64,000 nt of DNA from Muribaculum sp. (GCA_023666965.1 JAMPAZ010000001.1:1-64000), one strand, 5' to 3'; positions 43,283 to 53,459 are shown, counted from the stretch's first letter. Program-made: numbers and translations. The notes: generated by a model from the letters alone, not told the origin.

Positions 43283-45217
43283 ATGAAGTTACGCAGGCTA
43301 AACAACCTAAAATCGGCATTATGCATTTTTTTGCTCCTTGCAATATCGGGATGTTCCGATAAAAACGACGATTTAGACCCGAAAACCAAACCGGATAACT
43401 CCGGAGAAGAAAAGTATCAGACCAAATCCGAACATGGAGAAGGATATGATATAACATATAGGTTTAACAACAATGTCATAGTCATAAACGATAGCAACGT
43501 CGACTACTTAATACGCATCGAATCAGACACAATTCTTTATTTTTCATCATCAACACCGTCGGCTCTGTTGCCCGCTAAAGGCGAAATTATTTCAAGCGGA
43601 ATCACAGACAAGACTCCGGACGGACTCGGCAATAAAGTATTGGACATAGAGTCGGTAAATGGAGAATTTAAGTGCGTCACCACTTCGGCCCCCCTTGATG
43701 AAATCTTTGCGGAACTTTCGCTAAATATGCAGGATTATGAGCTAACATCCACCGACGAGATTGAAGCGGAAGATCCAACCGGCAATAAGTTTATTTTCAG
43801 TTTTGTAACACCTGAAGATGCCGAGGCCGTGTCAAAATCAACTAAAACACCGATAATAAACCGAGAAGTAGAATCAAAAGGTGGATTATCTTATGAATTC
43901 AAGTTTAATGTGACACCCACATTTTCATTGAAATTAGATCCATTCCATCCGGAGAACAATATGGTGGATTTCAAGACGGACTTTACATTTTCGGGTGAAT
44001 TGGGCCTTTCTGGGAAAAAGACGTTCACTACACCAATATTAACCTTGCCAAGAATTAATTTTCCCATAATTCAAGTCGGTCCGATAACATTGCATCCATA
44101 CTTGGAGGGAGGGGTAAATTTCGTAGCCGAAGCAGAAGGCTCTTTCAATATTTCTTTTTCAAAGACGATATCTTACCGAGCCGGATACAAAGATGGGGAA
44201 AAATTTTGCGGTCGAGAAGATAATTCCGACGATGATAATATTGTGAGAGGCATTAATGTGAATGTGAGAGGCAAAATGGGTGTTGAAGCTGAATTAGCAC
44301 TGGGTGTCGGAATAATTATCCCTCAAGCCAGTGTCGGAGGCAAAATTAGTGCTGAAGCGCTATTCAGTACTGACTTTCTTCTAAATAACCCGAATTTGTT
44401 TATAGAATCTCCGTCGCTTAATTTTGATATTAATTACGCATTTTCTCTTTTCGCTAAATTAGAATTTGATCGAATATTCAAATTCAAGGGTGAAAAGAGA
44501 ACTAATGATGACTCAGACCGCAATACTAAGTTCGGAACAGGCATAGAAGTTATTTTACCCGAGTTGACTGTACTGCATCGCGAGTGGCCATTAATTCCAA
44601 GATTGGAAAGCGGCTCACTTAAAGTATCGGACAAAATAAATGGTGACACGTATACGATGCGTTACAACCTTGAAGAGAGCTTGCTTTCCAAGTTTTTCGA
44701 CTTCACTTCCGGGGCAAAGGTATTTCTTGACGGAAATGAATTGTATCATTTAACCTCAAACAAAACCATCCCTCGAAAATCAACCAGCTCGCACAACTTC
44801 AATCTATCTAATCTCGATCCGGATGAATATTATAAAGCGTGCCCCACTCTGACCATGTTCGGAAAAGTATATGAGCATAAACTAATCAAATTTCCGGAAG
44901 CAAGTATAGTCGGATCATGGAAATATACTGATAAAGATCACGAATATTACTTAATTGAGACATTCAGTAGCGATGGTTCATATCGCTATAACGAGTACGA
45001 CTTGGAATCGAATGAACTCATGGAATGGGGGTCAGGGACTTACATATATGACGATAAGGGAAGTCTTTTGGTTACATCAGTCACTTCGGGAGATGATGCT
45101 CCATTTAAAATGTGGGCACTATGTACTGTAAAGAAGAATGAAATGTACTACGAAGATCTCGACGATGAAAAGCATCGAAAACGGATTTACCATCGATTAA
45201 ACATGATTGAGCAATAA
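43283..45217 (+). CDS. Large lipoprotein of unknown function with a C-terminal lipocalin-like domain
   Basis: This 644-residue protein from the ATG at 43283 (a GTG lies one codon before) has a lipoprotein signal ending LLLAISGC. The body (about 60-540) is beta-rich with no family I recognise; it includes PILTLPRINFPIIQVGPITL and repeated amphipathic strands such as LSLNMQDYEL. The last 100 residues, IVGSWKYTDKDHEYYLIETF to the C-terminus, form a separate domain that is repeated as the whole mature part of the next gene. It follows the candidate structured RNA and lies 18 bases before the small lipoprotein gene. Base composition is more AT-rich than the carAB side, possibly accessory DNA. Confidence 0.8.
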   Translation: MKLRRLNNLKSALCIFLLLAISGCSDKNDDLDPKTKPDNSGEEKYQTKSEHGEGYDITYRFNNNVIVINDSNVDYLIRIESDTILYFSSSTPSALLPAKGEIISSGITDKTPDGLGNKVLDIESVNGEFKCVTTSAPLDEIFAELSLNMQDYELTSTDEIEAEDPTGNKFIFSFVTPEDAEAVSKSTKTPIINREVESKGGLSYEFKFNVTPTFSLKLDPFHPENNMVDFKTDFTFSGELGLSGKKTFTTPILTLPRINFPIIQVGPITLHPYLEGGVNFVAEAEGSFNISFSKTISYRAGYKDGEKFCGREDNSDDDNIVRGINVNVRGKMGVEAELALGVGIIIPQASVGGKISAEALFSTDFLLNNPNLFIESPSLNFDINYAFSLFAKLEFDRIFKFKGEKRTNDDSDRNTKFGTGIEVILPELTVLHREWPLIPRLESGSLKVSDKINGDTYTMRYNLEESLLSKFFDFTSGAKVFLDGNELYHLTSNKTIPRKSTSSHNFNLSNLDPDEYYKACPTLTMFGKVYEHKLIKFPEASIVGSWKYTDKDHEYYLIETFSSDGSYRYNEYDLESNELMEWGSGTYIYDDKGSLLVTSVTSGDDAPFKMWALCTVKKNEMYYEDLDDEKHRKRIYHRLNMIEQ

Positions 45218-45235
45218 CCATTAAATATATTAATT

Positions 45236-45676
45236 ATGCGAATCTTTAAAACAATTTTCAGTGTACTGACAATCATTTTTATGATTTCAAGTCTTAGTGC
45301 TTGTGGCAACAGTAAGAGCCATGACGACGAAGAAGAAGTAACCGGAGGTGGAAATTCTTCGGAAACCGTAACCTCTGCGTTAGTTGGCAAGTGGAAATAC
45401 ACTAACGCAGAGCAGGTATATTACATAGTTGAGGAGTTTAAATCTACCGGTGCATATAGCTACGAAGAATATGATCTCGGCACAAACAAGAAAGAGGAGT
45501 CAGGATCAGGAAATTATTCCTACGATGAAGAGACCAAAATTTTAAAGATAAATGTCACTTCCGGCAATGACGCTCCCTATTCTATGAGAGTTCATTGTGT
45601 GGTCAATGGTGATGAAATGCAATATCGCGACTTAGACGAAGACAAAGCAACTTTGATTTACCAACGCATGAAGTAA
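45236..45676 (+). CDS. Small lipoprotein, stand-alone copy of the neighbour's C-terminal domain
   Basis: This 146-residue protein has a signal peptide ending about SLSAC and an acidic linker. The domain LVGKWKYTNAEQVYYIVEEF..YDLGTNKKEESGSGNYSYDE..NVTSGNDAPYSMRVHCVV matches the last 100 residues of the preceding gene almost strand for strand. The pattern (xGxWxY, SGxxxY, YQRM end) is lipocalin-like, as in several Bacteroidales lipoproteins, and could bind a small hydrophobic ligand. It is co-transcribed with its larger neighbour and ends 9 bases from the convergent trmN6. Confidence 0.78.
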   Translation: MRIFKTIFSVLTIIFMISSLSACGNSKSHDDEEEVTGGGNSSETVTSALVGKWKYTNAEQVYYIVEEFKSTGAYSYEEYDLGTNKKEESGSGNYSYDEETKILKINVTSGNDAPYSMRVHCVVNGDEMQYRDLDEDKATLIYQRMK

Positions 45677-45685
45677 ATTTTTGCT

Positions 45686-46399
45686 TTACAAGTAGAATGG
45701 GGCGGTTATATGTCGGTACTCGTCTGAGCCGATATGCAACTGCCCTAATTCCGCGGGAGCCGACGCATTCAGTGTGAGTTCCCAAAGTGTACGCGACGGT
45801 TTTAGAGCTGCAGACTTGGTAAACACATCGACTTTACGGCGTACGCGCATTTTTGCCATCTCAGCCACGAAAATGACATCGGAGTCAAATTCCGAAGGTA
45901 AAATCATGGCCAGCCGTCCTGCGGGATGAAGCAGACCGGCGCTACTCGCTTTTATCAACGCTTTATAGTCAAGACCTTCGCCATGCCGCGCCATCCTACG
46001 GGAAAACTCAGGCGACTTGACCTGAGCCTTGTAAAAAGGCGGATTGCTCACGATCAAGTCAAACTCTTCGACTTGCAAACCGACAAAAACATTAAAGTCA
46101 ACCTCCCGTACAGATATTCTTTTACTCCATGGAGAACGCTCGACATTATGCCGAGCTTCTTCCACAGCTTCATTCATTATGTCTATAGCCTCCACATCGA
46201 GGTCAGACGAACGTTGAGCAAGCATCAGAGCAATAAGCCCCGTGCCGCATCCGACATCGAGAGCCCGCTTCGCTCCCACAACATCGCACCAAGCACCGAG
46301 CAACACACCGTCGGTGCCGACCTTCATGGCCGAGCAGGCGTTGCGCACCTCAAACTCCTTAAACCTAAATACGGCTTCTCTGTTCGGATTGGCTCCCAT
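45686..46399 (-). CDS. trmN6: tRNA1(Val) A37 N6-methyltransferase-like protein
   Basis: This Rossmann-fold SAM methyltransferase of about 237 residues has motif I LDVGCGTGLIALML and the catalytic SNPPFYKAQ, which marks N6-adenine or N5-glutamine targets. Overall similarity is to TrmN6/YfiC, which methylates A37 of tRNA-Val. I favour the ATG at 46399 (MGANPNREAVFRFKEF) over 46411; both are possible. It is divergent from engB. Confidence 0.88.
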   Translation of the reverse strand: MGANPNREAVFRFKEFEVRNACSAMKVGTDGVLLGAWCDVVGAKRALDVGCGTGLIALMLAQRSSDLDVEAIDIMNEAVEEARHNVERSPWSKRISVREVDFNVFVGLQVEEFDLIVSNPPFYKAQVKSPEFSRRMARHGEGLDYKALIKASSAGLLHPAGRLAMILPSEFDSDVIFVAEMAKMRVRRKVDVFTKSAALKPSRTLWELTLNASAPAELGQLHIGSDEYRHITAPFYL

Positions 46400-46508
46400 T
46401 ACAAAGAGCAAAGTTAAACATAAAGGCTAAAGAATTGGTTATAATAGCACAAAAAGTTGTAACTTTACCGAGAAATAACCTGCCTTCGGGCACTAAAATA
46501 GCCAAACG

Positions 46509-47117
46509 ATGAATATAGTATCCTCAAAATTTGAAATCAGCAATTCAGATGTAAATAAATGTCCTTCGGGATGCCGTCACGAATATGCATTCATCGGACG
46601 CTCAAACGTCGGCAAGTCGTCGCTAATAAACATGCTCACCAAGCATAAGGGACTGGCAATGACCTCATCGACTCCGGGAAAAACCACTCTGATAAACCAC
46701 TTCCTTATTAACGACGAGTGGTATATCGTGGATCTGCCCGGTTACGGATACGCCCAGCGAGGCAAGGAAATGCAGCGCAAAATCAAAAAAATCATAGAGG
46801 ACTATATCCTCGAGCGCGGACAGATGACAAATCTGTTTTTGTTAATCGACTCCCGCCATGAGCCACAAAAAATAGATCTCGAATTCATGGAATGGCTCGG
46901 GGAGAACGGAGTGCCGTTCTCAATCGTGTTTACAAAACTCGACAAGATGACGGCCACGGCAGGAAAAGCGACAACCGGCAAATATCTTGAAATTCTCAAA
47001 GAAAATTGGGAAGAGCTTCCGCCAGTCTTCTATACATCAAGTGCCGACGGTCGCGGACGAAAGGAACTCCTGGATTACATCGAAGAGTTAAATAAACTGC
47101 CACTAACCTGCGATTAA
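46509..47117 (+). CDS. engB: Ribosome-biogenesis GTPase EngB/YsxC
   Basis: This 202-residue GTPase needed for 50S assembly has G1 [13 protein letters not shown]2 [13 protein letters not shown]3 [13 protein letters not shown]4 FTKLDKM and G5 TSSADGRG. Standard length. The rsh gene starts 18 bases after its stop, linking ribosome assembly and the stringent response in one transcript. Confidence 0.96.
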   Translation: MNIVSSKFEISNSDVNKCPSGCRHEYAFIGRSNVGKSSLINMLTKHKGLAMTSSTPGKTTLINHFLINDEWYIVDLPGYGYAQRGKEMQRKIKKIIEDYILERGQMTNLFLLIDSRHEPQKIDLEFMEWLGENGVPFSIVFTKLDKMTATAGKATTGKYLEILKENWEELPPVFYTSSADGRGRKELLDYIEELNKLPLTCD

Positions 47118-47135
47118 ACCCAACTCAATCAGACT

Positions 47136-49340
47136 ATGAGCGAGAAATACTTTACGGCAGATGAACGTGACAAGCTTCTTGACACCTGCAAGAGGCTTCT
47201 TGCCATGACACGCGATGTCGTAGAGAAAGACGATGTCAGAAGAATACGCGAAATTACAGAGCGGGGCATCAAAGAGAATCAGCTAAAACGCGATCGCTTC
47301 GGATTCAACCCCACCCTGCGCCACCTGGCGACAGCATCGGCACTGTGCGAAAAAGTTAGCCCTGACCGCAATATGGTCATTGCCACACTTCTTTACGGAC
47401 TATGCCAAAGCGAATTTCTGCCCGAGGAGGATTTGAAAAAAAAATGGGGTGAAGATATTGCCAAGTTAGTGCATGGATTGCTTAAAGTGTCGTCACTTTA
47501 CAGCAAACAGGCGGCCGTGGAAAGCGACAATTTCAGAAAATTGTTACTGACATTTGCCGAGGACATACGAGTGATAATCATTATGATCGTTGATCGATTG
47601 TCGCTGATGCGCGCTATCAACCATCATCCTAACGAGAAAATGGTGCGCGACGTAGCGTATGAAGCCAACTATCTTTATGCGCCTTTGGCACATCGCCTTG
47701 GCCTATACGCCATAAAGTCGGAACTTGAGGATATGTCGCTTAAATACACTAACCGCGCGACATATACCGAGATAGCCCATAAACTAAACGAGACCAAGGC
47801 TTCACGCGATGCCTACATTGATTCGTTCATCAAACCAATCCGTGAGAAACTCGATGCCACAGGACTAAAATACGAAATAAAAGGCCGGACAAAGTCGATA
47901 TATTCCATTTGGAACAAAATAAAAAAACAAAAAAACGACATTGACCACATATATGACCTTTTTGCCATAAGAGTCATCATCGACACTGAGCCGGCAAAAG
48001 AAAAGAGCGACTGCTGGCTTGCATATTCCGTCATTACCGACATGTATCGTCCAAACCCATCGAGGATGAAGGACTGGCTAAGCATCCCTAAAAGCAATGG
48101 CTATGAATCGCTGCACATCACAGTATACGGCCCGGATAACCGCTGGGTAGAAGTTCAAATCCGCACAAAAAGGATGGACCTTATAGCCGAGAAAGGTCTG
48201 GCCGCCCACTGGAAATACAAGGGAATCAAAAGCGAAGGCGCACTCGATGCATGGATGAATAATGTGCGCGACATACTTGAAACGGCGGAGACCGGCCCTA
48301 TGGAGCTGATGAAGAACATGAAAATGGACTTTTATGATAAGGAAGTATTCGTGTTCACCCCAAAGGGCGACCTTTACAAGCTACCTTTCGGAGCCACCTT
48401 ACTCGATTTCGCATTCCATATACACTCAAAATTGGGAATGGCATGCGTAGGCGGTACGGTAAACGGTCGCAATCAGAAGATAAACTATAAGCTTAAAAGC
48501 GGCGACACAGTAGAAATTCAAACTTCGACGACACAGACACCCAAACTCGACTGGCTCAACTTCACCGTCACATCAAAAGCCAGAAATAAGATCAGGCAAA
48601 GCGTCAAAGAGATTGAGAGCCGACAGGCCAATCTTGGCAAAGAACTGCTTGAGCGTAGGTTTAAAAACCGCAAAATCGATATGGTGGAAAGTACAATGAC
48701 CAAGCTTATTAAAAAGCTCGGATATAAGACTGCCACCGACTTTTACGACGCGATAGCGTCGGGCGACAAAGATGTCAACGACGTAATTTCTGAATACGAA
48801 AATCTCGACAGAAAACAGAACGAATCCTCCGAGACCCGTTCGGCTGAAGAGTTCAAACTGATGCCACACGACGACGACAATTCGGACGGTGGCGACATTT
48901 TAGTAATCGGCGACGACATAAAGGGCATAAACTACCGCTTGTCGAAATGTTGCAACCCAATTTATGGCGATGACGTATTCGGATTCATTTCTGCAGAAGG
49001 TGTAATCAAGATACATAGGAACGACTGTCCAAACGCATCTAATATAAAAGAGAAATATCCCTACCGGATTATTCCGACGCGCTGGTCGGGGAAATTGGGA
49101 CATCAATTTGGAGCCACCCTGCGCATTGTGGGACAAGACGACATTGGCATCGTGGCTTCCATAACATCAATCATCAACAAGGAGAAAGATACCGCATTGC
49201 GAAGCATCTCCATAGATTCAAACGATGGAATATTCCATGGCTATCTTGTTGTCGGAATCAACGACACGGTGGCCTTAAACAATCTTATAAAAAAGCTTAA
49301 AACCGTAAAAGGAGTAAAAGATGTACAACGTAGCAAGTAA
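47136..49340 (+). CDS. relA: RelA/SpoT homologue, probably synthetase-only (RelA-like)
   Basis: This 734-residue protein makes (p)ppGpp. Residues about 40-200 hold a hydrolase-like domain in which the HD motif is lost: LLYGLC (85-90) stands where active enzymes have LLHD. The synthetase domain (about 230-370) is intact, with RTKSIYSIWNKIKKQ, IYDLFAIRVIID, and RMKDWLSIPKSNGYESLHIT. A TGS domain (VFTPKGDLYKLPFGATLLDF), a Cys-containing zinc-finger region (LSKCCNPIYGDD) and a C-terminal ACT domain follow. The loss of HD suggests the genome needs a second, SpoT-type hydrolase elsewhere, as is usual in Bacteroidetes. Its last 20 bases overlap the start of the next gene. Confidence 0.94.
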   Translation: MSEKYFTADERDKLLDTCKRLLAMTRDVVEKDDVRRIREITERGIKENQLKRDRFGFNPTLRHLATASALCEKVSPDRNMVIATLLYGLCQSEFLPEEDLKKKWGEDIAKLVHGLLKVSSLYSKQAAVESDNFRKLLLTFAEDIRVIIIMIVDRLSLMRAINHHPNEKMVRDVAYEANYLYAPLAHRLGLYAIKSELEDMSLKYTNRATYTEIAHKLNETKASRDAYIDSFIKPIREKLDATGLKYEIKGRTKSIYSIWNKIKKQKNDIDHIYDLFAIRVIIDTEPAKEKSDCWLAYSVITDMYRPNPSRMKDWLSIPKSNGYESLHITVYGPDNRWVEVQIRTKRMDLIAEKGLAAHWKYKGIKSEGALDAWMNNVRDILETAETGPMELMKNMKMDFYDKEVFVFTPKGDLYKLPFGATLLDFAFHIHSKLGMACVGGTVNGRNQKINYKLKSGDTVEIQTSTTQTPKLDWLNFTVTSKARNKIRQSVKEIESRQANLGKELLERRFKNRKIDMVESTMTKLIKKLGYKTATDFYDAIASGDKDVNDVISEYENLDRKQNESSETRSAEEFKLMPHDDDNSDGGDILVIGDDIKGINYRLSKCCNPIYGDDVFGFISAEGVIKIHRNDCPNASNIKEKYPYRIIPTRWSGKLGHQFGATLRIVGQDDIGIVASITSIINKEKDTALRSISIDSNDGIFHGYLVVGINDTVALNNLIKKLKTVKGVKDVQRSK

Positions 49341-50184
49341 ACCAATCATTGCAGGAATCATCGCCGCGACATTATGTCTGGGCGGATGCTCGTCTAAAAG
49401 TGCCGAACGTATCGGCGCTGAACAGCTGGTGGCAAGTGCAGACTCAGCCATTAAAGTGCATAACTATGATGAGGCTTTGACATTGCTCGACACTCTCAAA
49501 GCCAAGTATCCTGCTGAGATTGAGATGCAGCGCCAAGGTATGCACCTGCGTCCTCAGGCAATCGAAGGCCAGACCATACGCGAGCTTCAGACAACCGACA
49601 GTCTGCGCGCATATTACGAATATGTGGCCGATTCACTTAAACAGTACTTTTCCTTAGTTCACAATCCCGAATTGGGCGAAGACTATGACTATTATGTTAT
49701 AAGGGAGTATAAAAACAGCAATCTCTTTAACAGGACAGGCATTGAAGCCCGTGTCGAACCCTCCGGTGAACTACGCTTGATTTCATCTCTCGTCGGACAT
49801 CCTGCCGTAAAACACACAAAAATAGCACTGGTGCAAAAAAATCAGGGTTCATTTAAAGTAGAATCGGCAGAGGTGCCATACGACGGAGAGCGCAATTACC
49901 GGTCCGGCTCTACAGAAATGATTACTTTTATCGGAGCTGAATGCGACACTTTAGGCTCATATCTGGTCAACGGCGCACCTAAAGATGTTATGCTCACGTT
50001 CAGGGGCGCAAAAGTGCACTCTTTGCCATTGTCAAAAAACGACCGTAAATCGCTCGAACTAAGCTATAAGTTTGCCCAAGCCACAGCAAAACATCGCAAT
50101 GCGGTAAAACGTCTCGACTTCCTAAACAAGCAACTTATGATTGCCCGCGACCAAGCGGCGAGAACGTCACAAGATCCGGAATAA
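49321..50184 (+). CDS. Lipoprotein of unknown function
   Basis: This 287-residue protein has a lipoprotein signal ending ATLCLGGC. The N-terminal part has a TPR-like helix pair (LVASADSAIKVHNYDEALTLLDTL), the middle is beta-rich, and the C-terminus is a long helix (LELSYKFAQATAKHRNAVKR). I do not recognise a family. It overlaps the rsh gene by 20 bases, so expression is linked to it. Confidence 0.82.
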   Translation: MYNVASKPIIAGIIAATLCLGGCSSKSAERIGAEQLVASADSAIKVHNYDEALTLLDTLKAKYPAEIEMQRQGMHLRPQAIEGQTIRELQTTDSLRAYYEYVADSLKQYFSLVHNPELGEDYDYYVIREYKNSNLFNRTGIEARVEPSGELRLISSLVGHPAVKHTKIALVQKNQGSFKVESAEVPYDGERNYRSGSTEMITFIGAECDTLGSYLVNGAPKDVMLTFRGAKVHSLPLSKNDRKSLELSYKFAQATAKHRNAVKRLDFLNKQLMIARDQAARTSQDPE

Positions 50185-50196
50185 TATAGAGAGGAC

Positions 50197-51201
50197 TTAG
50201 AGACCTTGGCGATCAAGCCAAAGGAACATATATGAGAACAAGGGGTTGCGTACCTCTTTTCTGGAAAGCACAAGGTCATGTAGCCCTCCGTAGACTGTCA
50301 CCTCAGTCACCTTAGGACCCAAGCGCCTGCCATACTTAGAAATATCTTCAACATCAAGAACGGCATCGGCCCGGGAGTACATACTCGCCGGGTCGCCTTC
50401 TTTAACAGACCGGTCGGAGTGCATCAACAAAATCGGAACCCGGATATGAGGATTGTCCTGAATAATACCCTGAGCCACATCAATGGCTCGAATCCAACCC
50501 GCATCGACATTCGGCGACACCATGAGTTTCCATGACGTATCATAATTCCATTCCCCTTCATACGCGGCCAACAGACTGCGGGCATAACCAGTTCCGCCAC
50601 CCTGCGAAATTGAAATGTCGGGCAACAATCGCGCAGCTCCTCTTACCAAAGGAATTAAAAATCTTTCTTGAAAATTAGATTGATTCCAATCAAGGAACGG
50701 ACTGTTCAAAATCAGAGCCTTAACGACCGTGTCAGGATTTTCGTTCATATATAGCGCCGTCGTCAATCCTCCGGTTGAGTGTCCAATGAGTATTATTTCA
50801 TTATTCCCGTCGCGCTTCATTTGCGATAGAGCCGAGTCAATATCGGCAAAATACTCCTTCATATCGCGAACCTGGAACTTCTTCTGCCCCTCCATTATCG
50901 AACGTCCGTATTTCCTTAAGTCGACTGCGTAAAAATTGTAGCATGAGTCGACAAAACGATTGCCCATTTCAGCCTGGAAAAAGTAATCGTTAAAACCATG
51001 CACGTATAGCACAGCCCTACGGACATCATTGCACGCTGACTGCTTTCGCACAATCGTGCAACGCACCTTCCCTGCATAATCGTCAGGTTGATTTACACGA
51101 CGCATTTCATAGCCGTCGCCCAGGACATCGGGACTCCACTGCGAGAACAGGGCAGAACAACCAATCCATAAGGCAATAAGCGCAGATACAACTCTGAACA
51201 T
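50197..51201 (-). CDS. Secreted alpha/beta hydrolase (serine aminopeptidase S33 / lysophospholipase-like)
   Basis: This 334-residue protein has an N-terminal signal sequence (to about residue 20), oxyanion region VLYVHGFND, nucleophile S142 in LIGHSTGGL, an acid near LLMHSDRSVKEG and the catalytic His in VYGGLHDLVLS. The fold fits the S33/monoacylglycerol-lipase clan; the substrate is unknown. It is the last gene of the typA operon, 22 bases after the ABC permease. Confidence 0.87.
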   Translation of the reverse strand: MFRVVSALIALWIGCSALFSQWSPDVLGDGYEMRRVNQPDDYAGKVRCTIVRKQSACNDVRRAVLYVHGFNDYFFQAEMGNRFVDSCYNFYAVDLRKYGRSIMEGQKKFQVRDMKEYFADIDSALSQMKRDGNNEIILIGHSTGGLTTALYMNENPDTVVKALILNSPFLDWNQSNFQERFLIPLVRGAARLLPDISISQGGGTGYARSLLAAYEGEWNYDTSWKLMVSPNVDAGWIRAIDVAQGIIQDNPHIRVPILLMHSDRSVKEGDPASMYSRADAVLDVEDISKYGRRLGPKVTEVTVYGGLHDLVLSRKEVRNPLFSYMFLWLDRQGL

Positions 51202-51223
51202 AATCCGAACTTTAAAAACCGAT

Positions 51224-52525
51224 TTATTTCAGCCAACGGAAAAGTTCGATATACGACACCTTCTTACCGTATCTGAGAATGCCGTTGCGGTATATTCTCG
51301 AGGCAAAGTAAGTAAACAATATAGCCGAGGCATACAGCACTCCAATACTCGTAAGTAACTGCCAAAAGGGCACATCGTAAGGGAGGCGGGTCATCATAAC
51401 AATAGGCGAAGTGAACGGAATAATCGAGCACCACACTCCAAGCTGTCCGTTAGGATTTTCTATACAAGACTCTCCGATTAGCAATGCAAACACGATTATC
51501 ATCATAACCGGAGTGGTGAACTGAGCCGTGTCAGATTGTTGGTCGACAGCCGAACCAAATCCGGCAAACAATGCCGCATAAAGCAGGTAGCCGCCGATAA
51601 AATAGACAACAAACATACCCAATAACTGAACCCAGTTAATCGACATAATCATCTGCAACACTTTGGCCATACCAGATTCAAGCTCCGGCACAGCATCCAT
51701 TCCAGCGACAGCCCCGGAAGTCATGACAGATGTATCCGGTACAAGACCGCTTAGGCTCAAGGCCAACATTCCCGCTCCGAGTAATATGGCCCAAATAGCT
51801 ATCTGAGTGAGTCCGACCAATGCCACACCGATAATCTTCCCCATCATAAGTTCGATGGGACGACAGGAGCTGACTATGACTTCGACGATACGGTTAGTCT
51901 TGTCTTCTACCACAGAAGCCATAATCATGGCACCGAACATCAATACAAAAATGTAGATTATAAAAGCCAAAACGATTCCTACTACAGAGGCAAGCATAGT
52001 CGACGACACCTCGTTATCCCAGGTCAAGGCATCGATATCGACATCTATATGCGAGTCCTTCATCATTTGTTCAAATTCAGGAATACCGTATGACTCAATC
52101 TTCTCCTGCGACAATCTCTCACCGAGGACATCTTCAATTTGGCTCATCAAAGACATTCTCACTGCATCGTCGGAATATACCGTGACCTTGTGAGTATCCG
52201 ATACGTCGGCCGGGATAGCAATAAGCGCGTATGAGTCACCGTAACGTTCACGCAACTCATCCACCGACTCCGCGCGGTCGGTAGAGACATATACAAACCT
52301 ATAGTCTTCATCGTCTTCAAATGCCTGAGCAAACTTTCCGGAATTGTCCACTATAGTGACGCACTCAGCTTCGTCTGAACTGTTGAACTGAGACAACAAC
52401 ACAGGCACAACCCCTATTAATAGCACCAAAATCGGCACAAGTATAGTGGAAATTATAAATGACTTTTTTGCAACGATGGCATAATATTCACGTTGCATCA
52501 CGAGGAATAGACGGTTCTTATTCAT
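51224..52525 (-). CDS. ABC-2 type exporter permease (NatB-like)
   Basis: This 433-residue protein has one N-terminal helix (IISTILVPILVLLIGVVPVL), a large extracytoplasmic domain (about 45-180) and five or six C-terminal helices. The family motif is ASVVEDKTNRIVEVIVSSCRP followed by MMGKIIGVALVGLTQIAIW. It pairs with the ATPase encoded directly upstream (8-base overlap). The substrate is unknown; NatAB relatives export Na+ or lipophilic molecules. Confidence 0.92.
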   Translation of the reverse strand: MNKNRLFLVMQREYYAIVAKKSFIISTILVPILVLLIGVVPVLLSQFNSSDEAECVTIVDNSGKFAQAFEDDEDYRFVYVSTDRAESVDELRERYGDSYALIAIPADVSDTHKVTVYSDDAVRMSLMSQIEDVLGERLSQEKIESYGIPEFEQMMKDSHIDVDIDALTWDNEVSSTMLASVVGIVLAFIIYIFVLMFGAMIMASVVEDKTNRIVEVIVSSCRPIELMMGKIIGVALVGLTQIAIWAILLGAGMLALSLSGLVPDTSVMTSGAVAGMDAVPELESGMAKVLQMIMSINWVQLLGMFVVYFIGGYLLYAALFAGFGSAVDQQSDTAQFTTPVMMIIVFALLIGESCIENPNGQLGVWCSIIPFTSPIVMMTRLPYDVPFWQLLTSIGVLYASAILFTYFASRIYRNGILRYGKKVSYIELFRWLK

Positions 52526-53432
52526 GTTCTTTTGTGACTGTTTCGATAAATATTTCGTTCATTGAAGGCAAGATTTCTTCAAATCCAAGTATGGTGTATC
52601 TCTCGTTCAAGAAAGCGATAGTCTCCCTCATTGTCACACCGGGCGCCAACGCTACCACAGCTCCGCAGCCTCCGACCGAGTTAGGCTCAAGACTATTGAT
52701 GGAGTAAAGCGACTCATTCGGGGCAAGTACAGGCTCGGCTATAGTTATTCGGAACAAATTTTTCTTAAACTGCTGTCTAATCTGATATACATCGCCCTGA
52801 AGCACGACATGGGAACAGTCAATCAACGTGATTTCCCGGCAAATTTCTTCCACCGACGCCATATTGTGGGTCGAAAACAATATAGTAGACCCATCCCGGT
52901 TCAACTCGATAATTTCCCGCTTAAGTTGCTCCACATTCACCGGATCAAATCCAGAAAACGGCTCGTCGAAAATCAGCAACTTCGGACGATGAACCACAGT
53001 GGAGATAAACTGCACTTTTTGAGCCATACCCTTAGATAGGGCTTCTATCTTCTTCGAGGCCCACTCGGCAAGTCCGAGTTTTTCAAGCCACATCATAGCT
53101 GCAGTCCGCGCATCGCGTTTAGACATTCCCTTCAATCTCCCGATAAACTCTATCTGATCAATGACCTTCATTTTCTTATAAAGACCACGTTCTTCAGGCA
53201 GATAGCCCATGTGCATCACATCGGTCGGAGTCAAAGCTCGCCCATCAAGACGCACTTCGCCCTCATCTTGACGAATTATTTGGTTCAGGATTCTAATGAG
53301 GGTGGTTTTACCGGCTCCATTTGGGCCGAGCAATCCATAAACCTCTCCCTCCGAGACGTTTAAAGACACGTGGTCAAGCGCGACATGTTTGTCATAGCGC
53401 TTGACCACATCTTTGATTTCTATTAAAGACAT
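52518..53432 (-). CDS. ABC transporter ATP-binding protein (NatA-like)
   Basis: This 304-residue ATPase has Walker A GLLGPNGAGKTTLIRIL, signature ALSKGMAQKVQF (a variant of LSGGQ), Walker B KLLIFDEPFSGFD and the H-loop STHNMASVEE. A C-terminal DUF4162-like domain follows. It drives the permease encoded next to it and lies 27 bases downstream of prmA. Confidence 0.94.
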   Translation of the reverse strand: MSLIEIKDVVKRYDKHVALDHVSLNVSEGEVYGLLGPNGAGKTTLIRILNQIIRQDEGEVRLDGRALTPTDVMHMGYLPEERGLYKKMKVIDQIEFIGRLKGMSKRDARTAAMMWLEKLGLAEWASKKIEALSKGMAQKVQFISTVVHRPKLLIFDEPFSGFDPVNVEQLKREIIELNRDGSTILFSTHNMASVEEICREITLIDCSHVVLQGDVYQIRQQFKKNLFRITIAEPVLAPNESLYSINSLEPNSVGGCGAVVALAPGVTMRETIAFLNERYTILGFEEILPSMNEIFIETVTKEHE

Positions 53433-53459
53433 TTAGATATATTTCGTTTTAATTATAAA

